This document shows positions 53,766 through 63,609 of a stretch of 64,000 nucleotides of DNA, piece after piece. Positions within the stretch are counted from its first letter, which is position 1; every line of letters starts with the position of its first letter. The notes beneath the pieces were generated by a model that had not been told where the DNA came from, made no database searches, and saw nothing but the letters and a program-made list of their open reading frames with translations. Location: the NCBI RefSeq assembly GCF_003254295.1, contig NZ_QKZO01000003.1, forward strand, positions 1 to 64,000, in the 5' to 3' direction. The stretch comes from Rhodobacter capsulatus (lineage in GTDB: Bacteria; Pseudomonadota; Alphaproteobacteria; Rhodobacterales; Rhodobacteraceae). The position numbers and the translations under genes were made by a program.

Positions 53766-53780
53766 ACCAGATATAGTGGG
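53766..53780 (+). promoter_or_regulatory. NrdR-box-like site upstream of nrdJ
   Basis: ACCAGATATAGTGGG reads CCCACTATATCTGGT on the other strand, close to the NrdR consensus (CAC-TATATCT type). It lies about 150 bp before nrdJ and overlaps a possible -10, TATAGT (53772-53777). A second similar site is at 53523. Confidence 0.45.
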
Positions 53781-53926
53781 TTTGCGGCGGCAAGACAGCC
53801 AACCAGAATGGTCCGCCCGTCAGGGTTCGACCCAGCCTCGGGGCAAGCGCGCGCGCGCCCCGGGTCGGCCGTTTTGCTTCCGCTTGCGGATGTCGACGCA
53901 AGAAACGGGAAGGGCAGGACCGGCAG

Positions 53927-56900
53927 ATGAAGATCGAGCGCAAGTTCACCACGGTCGAGGGCGGCGCCTACGGGGCGATGACCTTCACCACCACCACCTC
54001 GGAAATCCGCAATCCCGATGGCAAGGTGGTGTTCCGCAACGAGGCCGTCGAAGTCCCCGAGGGCTTCAGCCAGGTGGCCTCGGACGTGATCGCGCAGAAA
54101 TACTTCCGCAAGGCGGGCGTTCCGGCTGCGCTCAAGCGCGTCAAGGAAAAGGGCGTGCCCGAATTCCTGTGGCGCTCCGTTCCCGACACTGCCGCGCTGG
54201 AAAACCTGCCCGAAGATCAGCGCTTTGTCGGCGAAACCTCGGCCAGGCAGGTGTTCGACCGGATGGCGGGCGCCTGGACCTATTGGGGCTGGAAGGGCGG
54301 CTATTTCACCACCGAAGACGACGCCCGCGCCTATTACGACGAGCTGCGCCACATGCTGGCCGCGCAGATGGCCGCGCCGAATTCGCCGCAATGGTTCAAC
54401 ACCGGCCTGCACTGGGCCTATGGCATCGACGGCCCGTCGCAGGGGCATTACTACGTCGATCACGCGACGGGCGTGCTGACGAAATCCGCCTCGGCCTATG
54501 AACATCCGCAGCCGCATGCCTGTTTCATCCAGTCCGTCCGCGACGATCTGGTGGGCGAGGGCGGCATCATGGACCTCTGGGTCCGGGAAGCGCGTCTGTT
54601 CAAATACGGCTCGGGCACCGGCACCAACTTTTCCAGCCTGCGCGCCGAGGGCGAGCGGCTGTCGGGCGGCGGCAAGTCCTCGGGCCTGATGGGGTTCCTG
54701 AAGATCGGCGACCGCGCCGCGGGGGCGATCAAATCGGGCGGCACAACCCGGCGCGCCGCGAAGATGGTGATCTGCGACATGGATCACCCCGATATCGAGG
54801 AATTCATCAACTGGAAGGTCATCGAAGAACAGAAGGTTGCCTCGCTGGTGGCCGGCTCGAAAATGCACGAGCGCGAGCTGAACAAGATCTTCGAGGCGAT
54901 CCGGGCTTTTGACGGCTCCGACGCGGGGCGCACCGATCCGGCGGTGAACCCCGCGCTGAAGGCCGCGATCCGCGGCGCGAAAAAGGCGATGATCCCGGAA
55001 ACCTACATCAACCGCGTGCTGCAATATGCGCGCCAGGGGTTCACCGCGATCGAGTTCCCGACCTATGACACCGATTGGGACTCTGATGCCTATATCTCGG
55101 TCTCGGGGCAGAATTCGAACAATTCGGTGCGCGTCACCGATGCCTTTCTGAAGGCGGTGAAAGACGACGCGAACTGGGAATTGCTGCGCCGCACCGATGG
55201 CTCGGTGGCGAAGGTCGTGAAGGCGCGCGAGCTGTGGGATCAGGTCGGCCATGCCGCCTGGGCCTGTGCCGATCCGGGCATCCAGTTCCATGACACGGTC
55301 AACGCCTGGCACACCTGCCCCGAGGACGGGCCGATCCGGGGCTCGAACCCGTGCTCGGAATACATGTTCCTTGATGATACCGCCTGCAACCTCGCCTCGC
55401 TCAACCTGCTGACCTTTTACACCGGCGGTGAATTCGACGCCGAGGCCTATGTCCATGCCACCCGGCTCTGGACGATGACGCTGGAAATCTCGGTTCTGAT
55501 GGCGCAGTTCCCGTCGAAGGAAATCGCGCAACGCAGCTATGATTTCCGCACGCTGGGGCTGGGCTATGCCAATATCGGCGGCCTTCTGATGACCATGGGC
55601 CTGGGCTATGACAGCGACGAGGGCCGGGCGCTTTGCGGCGCGCTGACCGCGATCATGACCGGGATCAGCTATGCCACCTCGGCCGAGATGGCGGCGGAGC
55701 TGGGCGCCTTTCCGGGCTATGCGCGGAACCGCGAGCACATGCTGCGGGTGATCCGCAACCACCGCACCGCGGCGCATGGCAAGTCGAAGGGCTACGAGGG
55801 GCTGGAGGTACCGCCGGTGCCGCTCGATCTGGCCAATTGCCCCGAGGACCGGCTGCTGCGTCTGGCCCGCATGGCCTGGGACGAGGCGCTGCGTCTGGGC
55901 GAGGAACACGGCTTTCGCAACGCGCAGGTCTCGGTGATCGCGCCCACCGGCACCATCGGTCTGGTGATGGATTGCGACACCACCGGGATCGAGCCCGATT
56001 TCGCGCTGGTGAAGTTCAAGAAACTGGCGGGCGGCGGCTATTTCAAGATCATCAACCGCTCGGTGCCCGCGGCCTTGGAAACGCTCGGCTACAGCTCGGC
56101 GCAGATCGCGGAAATCATCGCCTATGCGGTGGGGCATGGCAGCCTTGGCAATTGCCCCGGCATCAATCCCGCCGCGCTGATCGGCCATGGCTTCGGCCCG
56201 CGCGAGATCGAAAAGATCGAAGCCGCGCTGCCCTCGGCCTTCGACATCCGTTTCGTCTTCAACCAATGGACGCTGGGCGAGGATTTCTGCACGAAAACGC
56301 TGGGCATCCCGGCCGAGAAACTGGCCGATCCGACCTTTGACCTGTTGCGCCACCTTGGCTTCAGCAAGGCGCAGATCGATGCGGCGAACGATCATGTCTG
56401 CGGGACGATGACGCTTGAGGGCGCGCCGTTCCTGCGCCCCGAGCATTACGTCGTCTTCGACTGCGCCAACACCTGCGGCAAGCGCGGCAAGCGCTATCTG
56501 TCGGTCGACAGCCACATCCGCATGATGGCGGCGGCGCAATCGTTCATCTCGGGCGCGATCTCGAAGACGATCAACATGGCCAATACCGCCACGATCGAGG
56601 ATGTGAAGGCGGCTTACGAACTGTCCTGGTCGCTGGGCATCAAGGCCAATGCGCTTTACCGCGACGGCTCGAAACTGAGCCAGCCGCTCGCCTCGGCTTT
56701 GGTCGAGGATGACGAGGAAGCCGAGGAGATCCTCGCCACCGGCAGCCAGCAGGAAAAGGCCGCCGTTCTGGCCGAGAAGATCGTCGAGAAGATCGTGGTC
56801 AAGGAGATCGTGCGCTCGCATCGCGAGAAGCTGCCCGATCGCCGCAAGGGCTACACGCAAAAGGCCGTCGTGGGGGGCCACAAGGTCTATCTGCGCACCG

Positions 56901-57595
56901 GCGAATATGCCGATGGCAGCTTGGGCGAGATCTTCATCGACATGCACAAGGAAGGCGCGGGCTTCCGGGCGATGATGAACAATTTCGCCATCGCGGTCTC
57001 GGTCGGTCTGCAATACGGCGTGCCGCTCGAGGAATTCGTCGACGCCTTCACCTTCACCAAATTCGAGCCCGCGGGCATGGTGCAGGGCAATGACAGCATC
57101 AAGAACGCGACTTCGATCCTCGATTACGTCTTCCGCGAACTGGCGGTGAGCTATCTCGACCGCACCGATCTGGCGCATATCAAGCCGCAGGGCACGATGT
57201 TCGACGATCTGGGCGGCGGGCAGAACGAGGGCAAGCGCAACATCGAGCCGGTGAGTGAAACGGCGGCGTCGAAATCGCTTGAAGTGCTGCGGCAGATTTC
57301 CTCGACCGGCTATCTGCGCAAGCGGCTGCCGCAGGAATTCGTGGTGCTGCGCGGCGGCGCGGGGCAGCAGGTCGATCCGATGGCGGCGCTGAACACGCTG
57401 GTTCCCGCAACAGCGCTGACGGCGGGGGTCTCGACCGCGATCGCCTCGGGGGTGGTGGCGCTTGACGCCCGCGCCAAGGCGAAGATGCAGGGCTACGAGG
57501 GCGAGGCCTGCGGCGACTGCGGCAACTACACGCTGGTCAGGAACGGCACCTGCATGAAGTGCAACACCTGCGGTGCGACCAGCGGCTGCAGCTGA
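53927..57595 (+). CDS. nrdJ: adenosylcobalamin-dependent (class II) ribonucleotide reductase
   Basis: A 1222-residue enzyme that reduces ribonucleotides to deoxyribonucleotides with coenzyme B12, without needing oxygen. It begins [20 protein letters not shown]. Finger-loop and substrate-site parts include [21 protein letters not shown] (cysteine and Asn/Glu of the active site) and [21 protein letters not shown]. The C-terminal zinc-ribbon-like tail has [18 protein letters not shown] with a further CNTCG. The length matches alphaproteobacterial NrdJ. No B12 riboswitch fold is seen upstream. Confidence 0.97.
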   Translation: MKIERKFTTVEGGAYGAMTFTTTTSEIRNPDGKVVFRNEAVEVPEGFSQVASDVIAQKYFRKAGVPAALKRVKEKGVPEFLWRSVPDTAALENLPEDQRFVGETSARQVFDRMAGAWTYWGWKGGYFTTEDDARAYYDELRHMLAAQMAAPNSPQWFNTGLHWAYGIDGPSQGHYYVDHATGVLTKSASAYEHPQPHACFIQSVRDDLVGEGGIMDLWVREARLFKYGSGTGTNFSSLRAEGERLSGGGKSSGLMGFLKIGDRAAGAIKSGGTTRRAAKMVICDMDHPDIEEFINWKVIEEQKVASLVAGSKMHERELNKIFEAIRAFDGSDAGRTDPAVNPALKAAIRGAKKAMIPETYINRVLQYARQGFTAIEFPTYDTDWDSDAYISVSGQNSNNSVRVTDAFLKAVKDDANWELLRRTDGSVAKVVKARELWDQVGHAAWACADPGIQFHDTVNAWHTCPEDGPIRGSNPCSEYMFLDDTACNLASLNLLTFYTGGEFDAEAYVHATRLWTMTLEISVLMAQFPSKEIAQRSYDFRTLGLGYANIGGLLMTMGLGYDSDEGRALCGALTAIMTGISYATSAEMAAELGAFPGYARNREHMLRVIRNHRTAAHGKSKGYEGLEVPPVPLDLANCPEDRLLRLARMAWDEALRLGEEHGFRNAQVSVIAPTGTIGLVMDCDTTGIEPDFALVKFKKLAGGGYFKIINRSVPAALETLGYSSAQIAEIIAYAVGHGSLGNCPGINPAALIGHGFGPREIEKIEAALPSAFDIRFVFNQWTLGEDFCTKTLGIPAEKLADPTFDLLRHLGFSKAQIDAANDHVCGTMTLEGAPFLRPEHYVVFDCANTCGKRGKRYLSVDSHIRMMAAAQSFISGAISKTINMANTATIEDVKAAYELSWSLGIKANALYRDGSKLSQPLASALVEDDEEAEEILATGSQQEKAAVLAEKIVEKIVVKEIVRSHREKLPDRRKGYTQKAVVGGHKVYLRTGEYADGSLGEIFIDMHKEGAGFRAMMNNFAIAVSVGLQYGVPLEEFVDAFTFTKFEPAGMVQGNDSIKNATSILDYVFRELAVSYLDRTDLAHIKPQGTMFDDLGGGQNEGKRNIEPVSETAASKSLEVLRQISSTGYLRKRLPQEFVVLRGGAGQQVDPMAALNTLVPATALTAGVSTAIASGVVALDARAKAKMQGYEGEACGDCGNYTLVRNGTCMKCNTCGATSGCS

Positions 57596-57668
57596 TCCCC
57601 TCTCTGAGCTTCGCCCCGCAAGGGGCGGAGACTGACCGAAAATTTTCCTTCAAAACGACCGGACCACC

Positions 57669-57914
57669 ATGCATCTGATCATCGCCACCGAAAGCTTCTC
57701 CGACGTGCCCCTGCGCCGCATCCCCGGCGGTTACGAGGCCGTTCTGGCGGGCAAGGCGCTCAAGCGCCTGATCGCCGCCGCCTTCGAGGGCGCCTCGATC
57801 GAGGTCTGGGGCGGCGATCTGAGCGCGCATGGCCTCGATGTGACCGACATCCGCATGGCGGGCGCCACCACCACCGTCACGCTGATGAGTTCGGGCGCGA
57901 AGGCGTTGCACTGA
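57669..57914 (+). CDS. hypothetical protein (81 aa) downstream of nrdJ
   Basis: An 81-residue protein beginning MHLIIATESFSDVPLRRIPGG, with two predicted alpha/beta segments and no motif I know. There is no clear ribosome site; it lies 73 bp after nrdJ in the same direction and has coding-like codon use. It ends about 90 bp before a terminator. It may be a minor partner of nrdJ or a separate conserved protein. Confidence 0.6.
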   Translation: MHLIIATESFSDVPLRRIPGGYEAVLAGKALKRLIAAAFEGASIEVWGGDLSAHGLDVTDIRMAGATTTVTLMSSGAKALH

Positions 57915-58610
57915 GATCCGGGGCAGGTGCGCTTGCCCCAGACGTCGAGAAGGCCCAGGCGAAACCTAAACCTCGGGCACCAATGAAGAGCCTGATCGAC
58001 GAACCTGGCCCCTGTCCGCAAGGATGGGGGCCTTTTCCTGCGCTGGGTCGTGCCGTGCAAAGGGGGCATCGGACCTGTTGTTAGATAGCAAGTCCACCGC
58101 AGCCGTCTTCTCCCCGCGACGGTCAGAACGACGTGCCCGGCCCAGAGCCGACGATCGTCGTCGCGGCTCGACCAGCCAAAGCAGACTGTCGATCGCGCCG
58201 CAGCGAGAACTTCGGCAGGCCCCAAGCAATGACGCTTTCATCCGAGCTTTGGCAGGGCGCACTTGACGATCCAGCAGGCCCCCCTGCAGCCCCGTTCGAG
58301 ACGCGATGCTTGGCCCGTGCAAGCCCTGCCGAAAGGGTACTTCAAGCAGTGGTTGCGCGAAAAACGCCTCGCAAGCCGGGGACATCCCGCACAAAGGTTG
58401 CAATGTCGCGATCAGTCGTTTACGACATGCGCGTCGGTTTCGGCCGATTTTGCGCCTGGCGCACTGTCCATCGACCGCCCTTGCGGTCGGAATGACCTGG
58501 CCCTGTGTCTCCGTGACGCTTTCGATTTGGGCCTTCGCAATCAAACGGGTTTCCGGTTGCAGCGGCGCGCCGGTCATCGTCACGAACGCGCCGCACACAG
58601 GAGGACGCCG
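57915..58610. other. 0.7 kb interval with no recognised gene
   Basis: Apart from the terminator at 58007 I see no supported gene. Open frames exist on both strands from 58130 to 58610, but none begins with a ribosome site or shows a family motif. It could be decayed DNA. The last 60 bases are the leader of the betaine-type transporter operon, with AGGAGG at 58600. Confidence 0.55.
58007..58036 (+). terminator. terminator of the nrdJ transcript
   Basis: GGCCCC and GGGGCC enclose TCC-GCAA-GGA and are followed by TTTTCC. Confidence 0.8.
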
Positions 58611-59612
58611 ATGAAGAAGCAGTTTGCTTCTGTCTGGCTCGCCGCATCTTTTGCCGCTCTGGCCGCCCCGGTCATGGCCGCAGAGAACTGCGGCCGGGTC
58701 AGCATTGCGGAAATGAACTGGGCCTCGGCCGGTGTGGCCGCCCATGTCGACAAGATCATTCTGGAAAGCGGCTATGGCTGCGAGGTCGAACTGGTCACGG
58801 GTGACACGATGCCCACCTTCACCTCGATGAACGAAAAGGGCGAACCCGACATGGCGCCCGAACTGTGGGTGAATGCGGTGAAGGTCGCGCTGGAGGCCGC
58901 CGTGGCCGAGGGCCGCCTGATCCTGGCGGCGCCGCTGCTGGCCGAGGGCGGCGAGGAGGGCTGGTGGGTTCCCCGATACATCGTCGACGCCCATCCGGAA
59001 ATCACCACCGTTTCGGCCGCCCTTGCCCGGCCCGATCTGTTCCCCGCGCCCGAAGACCCCGGCCGCGGTGCGGTGCACAACTGCCCTTCGGGGTGGAATT
59101 GCCAGATCACCACCGAAAACCTTTACCGGGCGCTGGAGGCCGAGGCCAAGGGCTTCGATCTGGTCGATACCGGGTCCGCGGCGGGGCTCGATGGCGCGAT
59201 TGCCAATGCCTATGAACGCAAGGCGGGGTGGTTGGGCTATTATTGGGCGCCGACCGCGATCCTTGGCAAATACGAGATGGTCAAGCTCGATTTCGGCGTG
59301 CCGCTGGACAGGGCGCATTTCGACGCCTGCACCTCGCAGCCCGATTGCCCGGACCCGAAGGTGACCGCCTATCCGGTTTCGGAGGTGTTCACCGTGGTCA
59401 CCAGGGCCTTTGCCGAAAAGGCCGGCGTGGCGATGGACTATGTTCAGACCCGCAAATGGTCGAATGCCACCGTCAATCAGGTTCTGGCCTGGATGGAGAC
59501 GAACCAGGGCACCAATGAGGACGGGGCCCGGCATTTCCTTGAAACCTATCCCGAGCTTTGGCGGGACTGGGTTCCGGCCGATGTGGCGCAAAAGGTGAAA
59601 GCGGCGCTTTGA
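58611..59612 (+). CDS. glycine betaine/choline ABC transporter substrate-binding protein
   Basis: A 333-residue OpuAC-type binding protein. Residues 1-23 are a signal peptide (ending MAAEN). The mature protein has SIAEMNWASAGVAAHVDKIILESGYGCEVELV and PELWVNAVK, typical of ProX/OpuAC-like proteins for quaternary amines, and several cysteines (NCPSGWNC, CTSQPDCPD). ACAGGAGGACG precedes the ATG. It is the first gene of an operon with permease and ATPase. Compatible-solute or choline-type ligand is inferred from family. Confidence 0.9.
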   Translation: MKKQFASVWLAASFAALAAPVMAAENCGRVSIAEMNWASAGVAAHVDKIILESGYGCEVELVTGDTMPTFTSMNEKGEPDMAPELWVNAVKVALEAAVAEGRLILAAPLLAEGGEEGWWVPRYIVDAHPEITTVSAALARPDLFPAPEDPGRGAVHNCPSGWNCQITTENLYRALEAEAKGFDLVDTGSAAGLDGAIANAYERKAGWLGYYWAPTAILGKYEMVKLDFGVPLDRAHFDACTSQPDCPDPKVTAYPVSEVFTVVTRAFAEKAGVAMDYVQTRKWSNATVNQVLAWMETNQGTNEDGARHFLETYPELWRDWVPADVAQKVKAAL

Positions 59613-59688
59613 GCCCGGCTTGCCCTCTGGCGTGCGGCGGCCCCGGCCTGCCGCGCGTCCCCTGTTATCACAACCGTTAGGACCTTGC

Positions 59689-60600
59689 ATGGCATCCGAC
59701 TGCTGGAGCTTGCCCGAAACCCTGTGCCGCTTTCCCGCGATGGAGGCAAAAACCCTGCGCCTGATGCGCAAAAGCATCGACGACGGCTTTCGCGACATCG
59801 TGCGAAGCTGGGCGGACATTATCGACGCGGCCACGGTTCCGCTTCAGATGTTTCTCAACACGCTCGAACACGCCTTCACCGACACGCCCTGGGTTCTGGT
59901 GCTGGGGCTGTTGCTGGCGGCGGTCTGGGGCACCGCACGCAATTGGAAAATCGTTCTGGGCACGGCGGTTGCGCTATGCCTGATCGGCTGGGTCGGGCTG
60001 TGGCAGGATACGATGGTGACCTTGGCGATGGTGTCGTTTTGCACCCTTGTGGCGGTCGTTATCGGTCTGCCCATCGGCATCGCCGCCGCCCGCTCTGACC
60101 GGCTGCAACGCCTTGTCAGCCCGGTTCTGGACGTGATGCAGACGCTGCCCAGTTTCGTCTATCTGATCCCGGTGGTGGTGATCTTTGGCATCGGCAAGGT
60201 GCCGGGCATGATTGCCGTGGTGATCTATGCCGTGCCGCCGATGATCCGGCTGACCACCCTTGGCATCCGGCTGGTGGACCGCGAAGTGACCGAGGCCGCC
60301 GAGGCCTTCGGCTCCTCGGCGCGACAAAAGCTGTGGAACGTGCAATTGCCCCTGGCGCTGCCCACGATCATGACGGGGGTGAACCAGACCATCATGATGT
60401 CGCTGTCGATGGTGGTCGTGGCCTCGATGGTGGGGGTGGGGGGCCTCGGCAAGAACGTGCTGCAGGCGATCAACAACCAGTTCTTCACCGTGGGCTTCCT
60501 GAACGGATTTGCCCTTGTGGCCATTGCCATCGTCTTTGACCGCAGCAGTCAGGCTTTCGGCCTGCGGCTGCAAAAACACCGCGAGGCAGGCCATGACTGA
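59689..60600 (+). CDS. glycine betaine/proline-type ABC transporter permease
   Basis: A 303-residue inner-membrane permease of the ProW/OpuAB type. After a cytoplasmic N-terminus of about 60 residues come six or seven hydrophobic segments. The EAA coupling motif appears as TEAAEAFGSSARQKLWNVQLPLALP around residues 200-225. AGGA precedes the ATG at 59689. It overlaps the ATPase gene by 8 bases. Confidence 0.92.
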   Translation: MASDCWSLPETLCRFPAMEAKTLRLMRKSIDDGFRDIVRSWADIIDAATVPLQMFLNTLEHAFTDTPWVLVLGLLLAAVWGTARNWKIVLGTAVALCLIGWVGLWQDTMVTLAMVSFCTLVAVVIGLPIGIAAARSDRLQRLVSPVLDVMQTLPSFVYLIPVVVIFGIGKVPGMIAVVIYAVPPMIRLTTLGIRLVDREVTEAAEAFGSSARQKLWNVQLPLALPTIMTGVNQTIMMSLSMVVVASMVGVGGLGKNVLQAINNQFFTVGFLNGFALVAIAIVFDRSSQAFGLRLQKHREAGHD

Positions 60601-61702
60601 CGCGACCCCCATCCTGCCCGCAGATGACGACGAAGACCCCGTCACCGGCCGCAGCGGCATCGAGATTCGCAATCTTTACAAGATCTTCGGCCCGGAACCC
60701 GAACGCCACATTGCCGCCGTGAAGGCCGGGCTGACCAAGACCGAGCTGAACCGCAAGCACCGCCATGTGTTGGGCCTGACCGACATTTCCCTGTCGATCC
60801 CGCCCGGCAAGATCACGGTCATCATGGGGCTTTCGGGGTCGGGCAAGTCGACGCTGATCCGCCACATCAACGGCCTGATCGCGCCCACCACGGGCGAGAT
60901 CCTTCATGACGGGGCCGATATCTGCCGGATGAGCCCGAAAAACCTGCGCGCCTTCCGCCGCCACAAGACGGCGATGGTGTTTCAGAAATTCGCCCTGCTG
61001 CCGCACCGCACCGTTTTGGGCAATACCTGCTACGGGCTGGATATTCAGGGCGTGCCCCGGCATGAAAGCGAGCCTGTGGCCCGGCGCTGGATCGCGCGCG
61101 TCGGGCTGAAGGGTTACGAGGGGGCCTACCCCGCGCAGCTTTCGGGCGGCATGCAGCAGCGCGTCGGCCTTGCGCGGGCGCTGAGCACCGATGCCGACAT
61201 TCTTTTGATGGACGAGGCCTTCTCGGCGCTTGATCCGCTGATCCGCCTCGACATGCAGGCGATCTTGCTGGAATTGCAAGGCGAACTGCACAAGACCATC
61301 GTCTTCATCACCCACGACCTCGACGAGGCCCTGCGGCTGGGCGACCGCATCGCCATTTTGCGCGACGGGCGGCTGGAACAGGTCGGCACCGGACAAGACA
61401 TCGTGCTGCGCCCGGCCAACGCTTACATTGCCGCCTTCGTGCGCGAAGTGAACCGTGCCCGTGTGATCCGCGCGGCAACCGTGGCCCGCCCGGTGGTTGC
61501 GGGGGGCGACCTGCCCGAATTTGCCGTTCCGGGCACGGAGGTTCTGGAAACCGTTGCCCGGCAGATGACGGCGGCGGGCGTCAGCCACGCCCGCGTTCTG
61601 GGGCGCCGGGGACAAGTGCGGGGCACCATCGCCATTTCCGACGTTCTGACCGCAATGGTGACCCCCGCCACGGCGCCGGAACACGAGCTTGCGAAAGGAT
61701 AG
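60593..61702 (+). CDS. glycine betaine/proline-type ABC transporter ATPase
   Basis: A 369-residue ATPase of the ProV/OpuAA group. Walker A GLSGSGKST, Q loop VFQKFALLPHRTV, signature LSGGMQQRVGLARAL, Walker B ILLMDEAFSALDPL and the switch His in FITHDLDEA are present. A C-terminal CBS-like tail (from about 300, GTIAISDVLTAM) may sense ionic strength as in OpuA. It is 3 bp before the XRE gene. Confidence 0.95.
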   Translation: MTDATPILPADDDEDPVTGRSGIEIRNLYKIFGPEPERHIAAVKAGLTKTELNRKHRHVLGLTDISLSIPPGKITVIMGLSGSGKSTLIRHINGLIAPTTGEILHDGADICRMSPKNLRAFRRHKTAMVFQKFALLPHRTVLGNTCYGLDIQGVPRHESEPVARRWIARVGLKGYEGAYPAQLSGGMQQRVGLARALSTDADILLMDEAFSALDPLIRLDMQAILLELQGELHKTIVFITHDLDEALRLGDRIAILRDGRLEQVGTGQDIVLRPANAYIAAFVREVNRARVIRAATVARPVVAGGDLPEFAVPGTEVLETVARQMTAAGVSHARVLGRRGQVRGTIAISDVLTAMVTPATAPEHELAKG

Positions 61703-61705
61703 ATC

Positions 61706-62107
61706 ATGGATGCGGAAAATCCCGAAAACTGGTTCAGCGAGGCCGTGGCCACATTGGGGGATCGGCTGACGGCGGCGCGTGAAAACGCCGGGCTCTCCTG
61801 CGCGGAAGCGGCAAGCTGCCTGGGCATTTCTGTCGAGACCTATACCCGCTGGGAACAGGACTCCGCTTTCCCAAGGGCAAGCCTGTGTCACACGATCGCG
61901 GGACTGTTCGGCGTCTCTCTGGCATGGTTGCTGACCGGCGAAAGCCTTGGCGTCGAGCCGCCGCAAAACGACACGCCTGCGCAGGCCCCCTGCCTGCCGT
62001 CCACCGATGCCGATCTGCACCGAATGCGCGAAGACTTGGCCGAAACCCGTCTTCGGGTGCAGCAGATTGACGAACGGCTCCAAAGGGTTCTGCTGCACTT
62101 GGAATGA
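61706..62107 (+). CDS. XRE-family helix-turn-helix protein
   Basis: A 133-residue protein. The HTH_3 domain is at about 15-75 (LGDRLTAARENAGLSCAEAASCLG and SVETYTRWEQDSAFPRASLCHTIAGLFGVSLAWLLTGE), and the C-terminus is a coiled-coil-like helix (LHRMREDLAETRLRVQQIDERLQRVL). It is cotranscribed with the transporter (3 bp gap) and overlaps the next gene (ATGA), so it is likely a local regulator of the operon. Confidence 0.88.
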   Translation: MDAENPENWFSEAVATLGDRLTAARENAGLSCAEAASCLGISVETYTRWEQDSAFPRASLCHTIAGLFGVSLAWLLTGESLGVEPPQNDTPAQAPCLPSTDADLHRMREDLAETRLRVQQIDERLQRVLLHLE

Positions 62108-62736
62108 TCGCGCGCAAGTCCCATCGGCTTGAAAACCGGTCCGCGGGAGATGTTCTGGGCTCGATCGGCGCGCCGGAGGGCGGGCTGATCCTCTCCACCG
62201 ATACGATGTCGGCTGACGCGCTGTTCGACGCACATCCCGTCGATGCGGTCGTTGATTTCGCGGCGCCGGAAACCATCCACTATTATGGCGACGCCGCCGC
62301 GCGCCGGGGCGTTGCCATCGTCTCCGCCGTTTCGCACTACCCGGCCGAAACCTCGGCCTGTCTGCGGCGACTGGCCGAAACCACCCGGGTACTGCATTCG
62401 CCGACCATCACGCTCGGGATCAATTTCCTGATGCTCTCTTCGAAGATCTTGCAGAATATCGCCCCCGATACCGATATCGAGATCATCGAGGAACACTTCA
62501 AGACCAAGCCGGAGATCTCGGGAACCGCCCGGATCATCGCCGACGAACTGGGCTTGCCGCATGACGCGATCAAATCTGTCCGCGCGGGCGGCATCATCGG
62601 CGTGCATGAGGTGTTGTTCGGCTTTCCGTTCCAGACCGTGAGGCTGAAACACGAATCGATCTCGCGCGAGGCATTTGGCAGCGGAACCCTGTTCGCTCTG
62701 GAAAACCTGCCCCCGGAGCCGGGGTTCCGGCCTTAG
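62104..62736 (+). CDS. N-terminally truncated DapB-like protein
   Basis: A 210-residue relative of 4-hydroxy-tetrahydrodipicolinate reductase. It aligns from the second strand on: VDAVVDFAAPETIHYY, SPTITLGINFLMLSSKI, and EIIEEHFKTKPEISGTARIIADELGLP, with the usual C-terminal RAGGIIGVHEVLFGFPFQ and SISREAFGSGTLFAL. The first 30 or so residues with the GxxGRMG nucleotide loop are absent; upstream DNA codes for the XRE protein in another frame. It may have lost dinucleotide binding, or does something else. It is the last gene of the transporter operon. Confidence 0.75.
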   Translation: MIARKSHRLENRSAGDVLGSIGAPEGGLILSTDTMSADALFDAHPVDAVVDFAAPETIHYYGDAAARRGVAIVSAVSHYPAETSACLRRLAETTRVLHSPTITLGINFLMLSSKILQNIAPDTDIEIIEEHFKTKPEISGTARIIADELGLPHDAIKSVRAGGIIGVHEVLFGFPFQTVRLKHESISREAFGSGTLFALENLPPEPGFRP

Positions 62737-63596
62737 CGCACCAGCAGCACCGGCAACCTGCACGACCGGATCATCGCGGTGGTGGTCGAGCCGATGATCA
62801 GGTTGCGGATCCGCGAATGGCCATAGGCGCCCATCACCAGCAAGTCGAAGTGTTCATCTTCGATCAGCTTGGCCAGGGCCGTCTCCGGCTGGCCCGGCAG
62901 GATCGCGCTTTGCGCCTGCAGCCCCACCGCGGTCAGCTCGGCCCGCGCATCGTCCAGCGCCTTGGCCCCCTCGGGCGTGGGGGTGCCGACGGTGACCAGA
63001 TGGATCGCAAGCCCCTTGAAAAGCGGGCTGCTGGCGATGTGATGCACCGCCTTGAGCGCCGAGGCGCCGCCGTCAAAGGCCACCAGCACCCTGGAAATCG
63101 GCGCAAAGGCCTGCGGGGCGACCAGCACCGGGCGGTGGCTCGCGCGCACGATGCGTTCAAGGTTCGAGCCCAGATGCCCCCTGGCGCCATCGGCCTCCGC
63201 GCCGCGCTTGCCGATCAGGATCACGCGGGCATCGGCTTCGACCTCGGCCAGGGCCTCGACAATGTCGCCATGACGCAGGCGGGTGGCGATGTCGGCCACG
63301 CCGTCCTTTTCTAAAATTGCCCGGGCGTCTTCCAGAATGGCCCGGCCACGCTGGCTGATCAGCCTGGCGCGTTGCGCGTCCAGCTCGGCCAGCTGTTCCA
63401 TCAGCGCCGTCCGCGCGCCCAGCGTGATGGCGCCGGAATGGTCCTGCGTGTCGGCGGCTTCGCGGCGGCCGAGCACATGGATCAGCTCCACCGGCGCCCC
63501 GGTGCGGCTGGCGATCCAGGCGGCATGGTCGCAGACACTGGCCGAATGGGCCGAGCCGTCCACGAGCGCGACGATCTTTTGCGGGTGTTGGGTCAT
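62733..63596 (-). CDS. universal stress protein (tandem UspA)
   Basis: A 287-residue protein with two UspA domains. The first starts KIVALVDGSAHSASVCDHAAWIA and ends with LIGKRGAEADGARGHLGSNLERIVRASHRPVLV; the second starts RVLVAFDGGASALKAV and ends LLVMGAYGHSRIRNLIIGSTTTAMI. The G-x2-G-x9-G(S/T) ATP motif is visible in both. Its stop overlaps the end of the DapB-like gene by four bases, in convergent orientation. It is next to the SulP gene, 13 bp away, same direction. Confidence 0.93.
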   Translation of the reverse strand: MTQHPQKIVALVDGSAHSASVCDHAAWIASRTGAPVELIHVLGRREAADTQDHSGAITLGARTALMEQLAELDAQRARLISQRGRAILEDARAILEKDGVADIATRLRHGDIVEALAEVEADARVILIGKRGAEADGARGHLGSNLERIVRASHRPVLVAPQAFAPISRVLVAFDGGASALKAVHHIASSPLFKGLAIHLVTVGTPTPEGAKALDDARAELTAVGLQAQSAILPGQPETALAKLIEDEHFDLLVMGAYGHSRIRNLIIGSTTTAMIRSCRLPVLLVR

Positions 63597-63609
63597 GCGC
63601 GGTCCTCCC

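Larger units (their letters stand above)
53143..53926. other. 0.78 kb non-coding interval upstream of nrdJ
   Basis: No gene is supported. It holds a perfect hairpin CGGCGCCCG-ATAC-CGGGCGCCG (53251-53272), probably ending the tat operon, an AT-rich block with TTAA repeats (53410-53440), CCGGTT/AACCGG (about 53464-53483), a TTCTCCACA inverted pair (53519-53549) and an NrdR-like box near 53770. Confidence 0.7.

Noticed and set aside
53143-53926. Origin of replication or B12 riboswitch
   Set aside because: Only a pair of near-DnaA boxes and one CtrA site are seen, with no parAB, dnaA or gidA nearby; no B12-box or cobalamin fold could be recognised.
53420-57178. Minus-strand frame of about 1250 codons opposite nrdJ
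   Set aside because: It mirrors nrdJ codons; its product is Arg/His/Gly-rich with no known domain.
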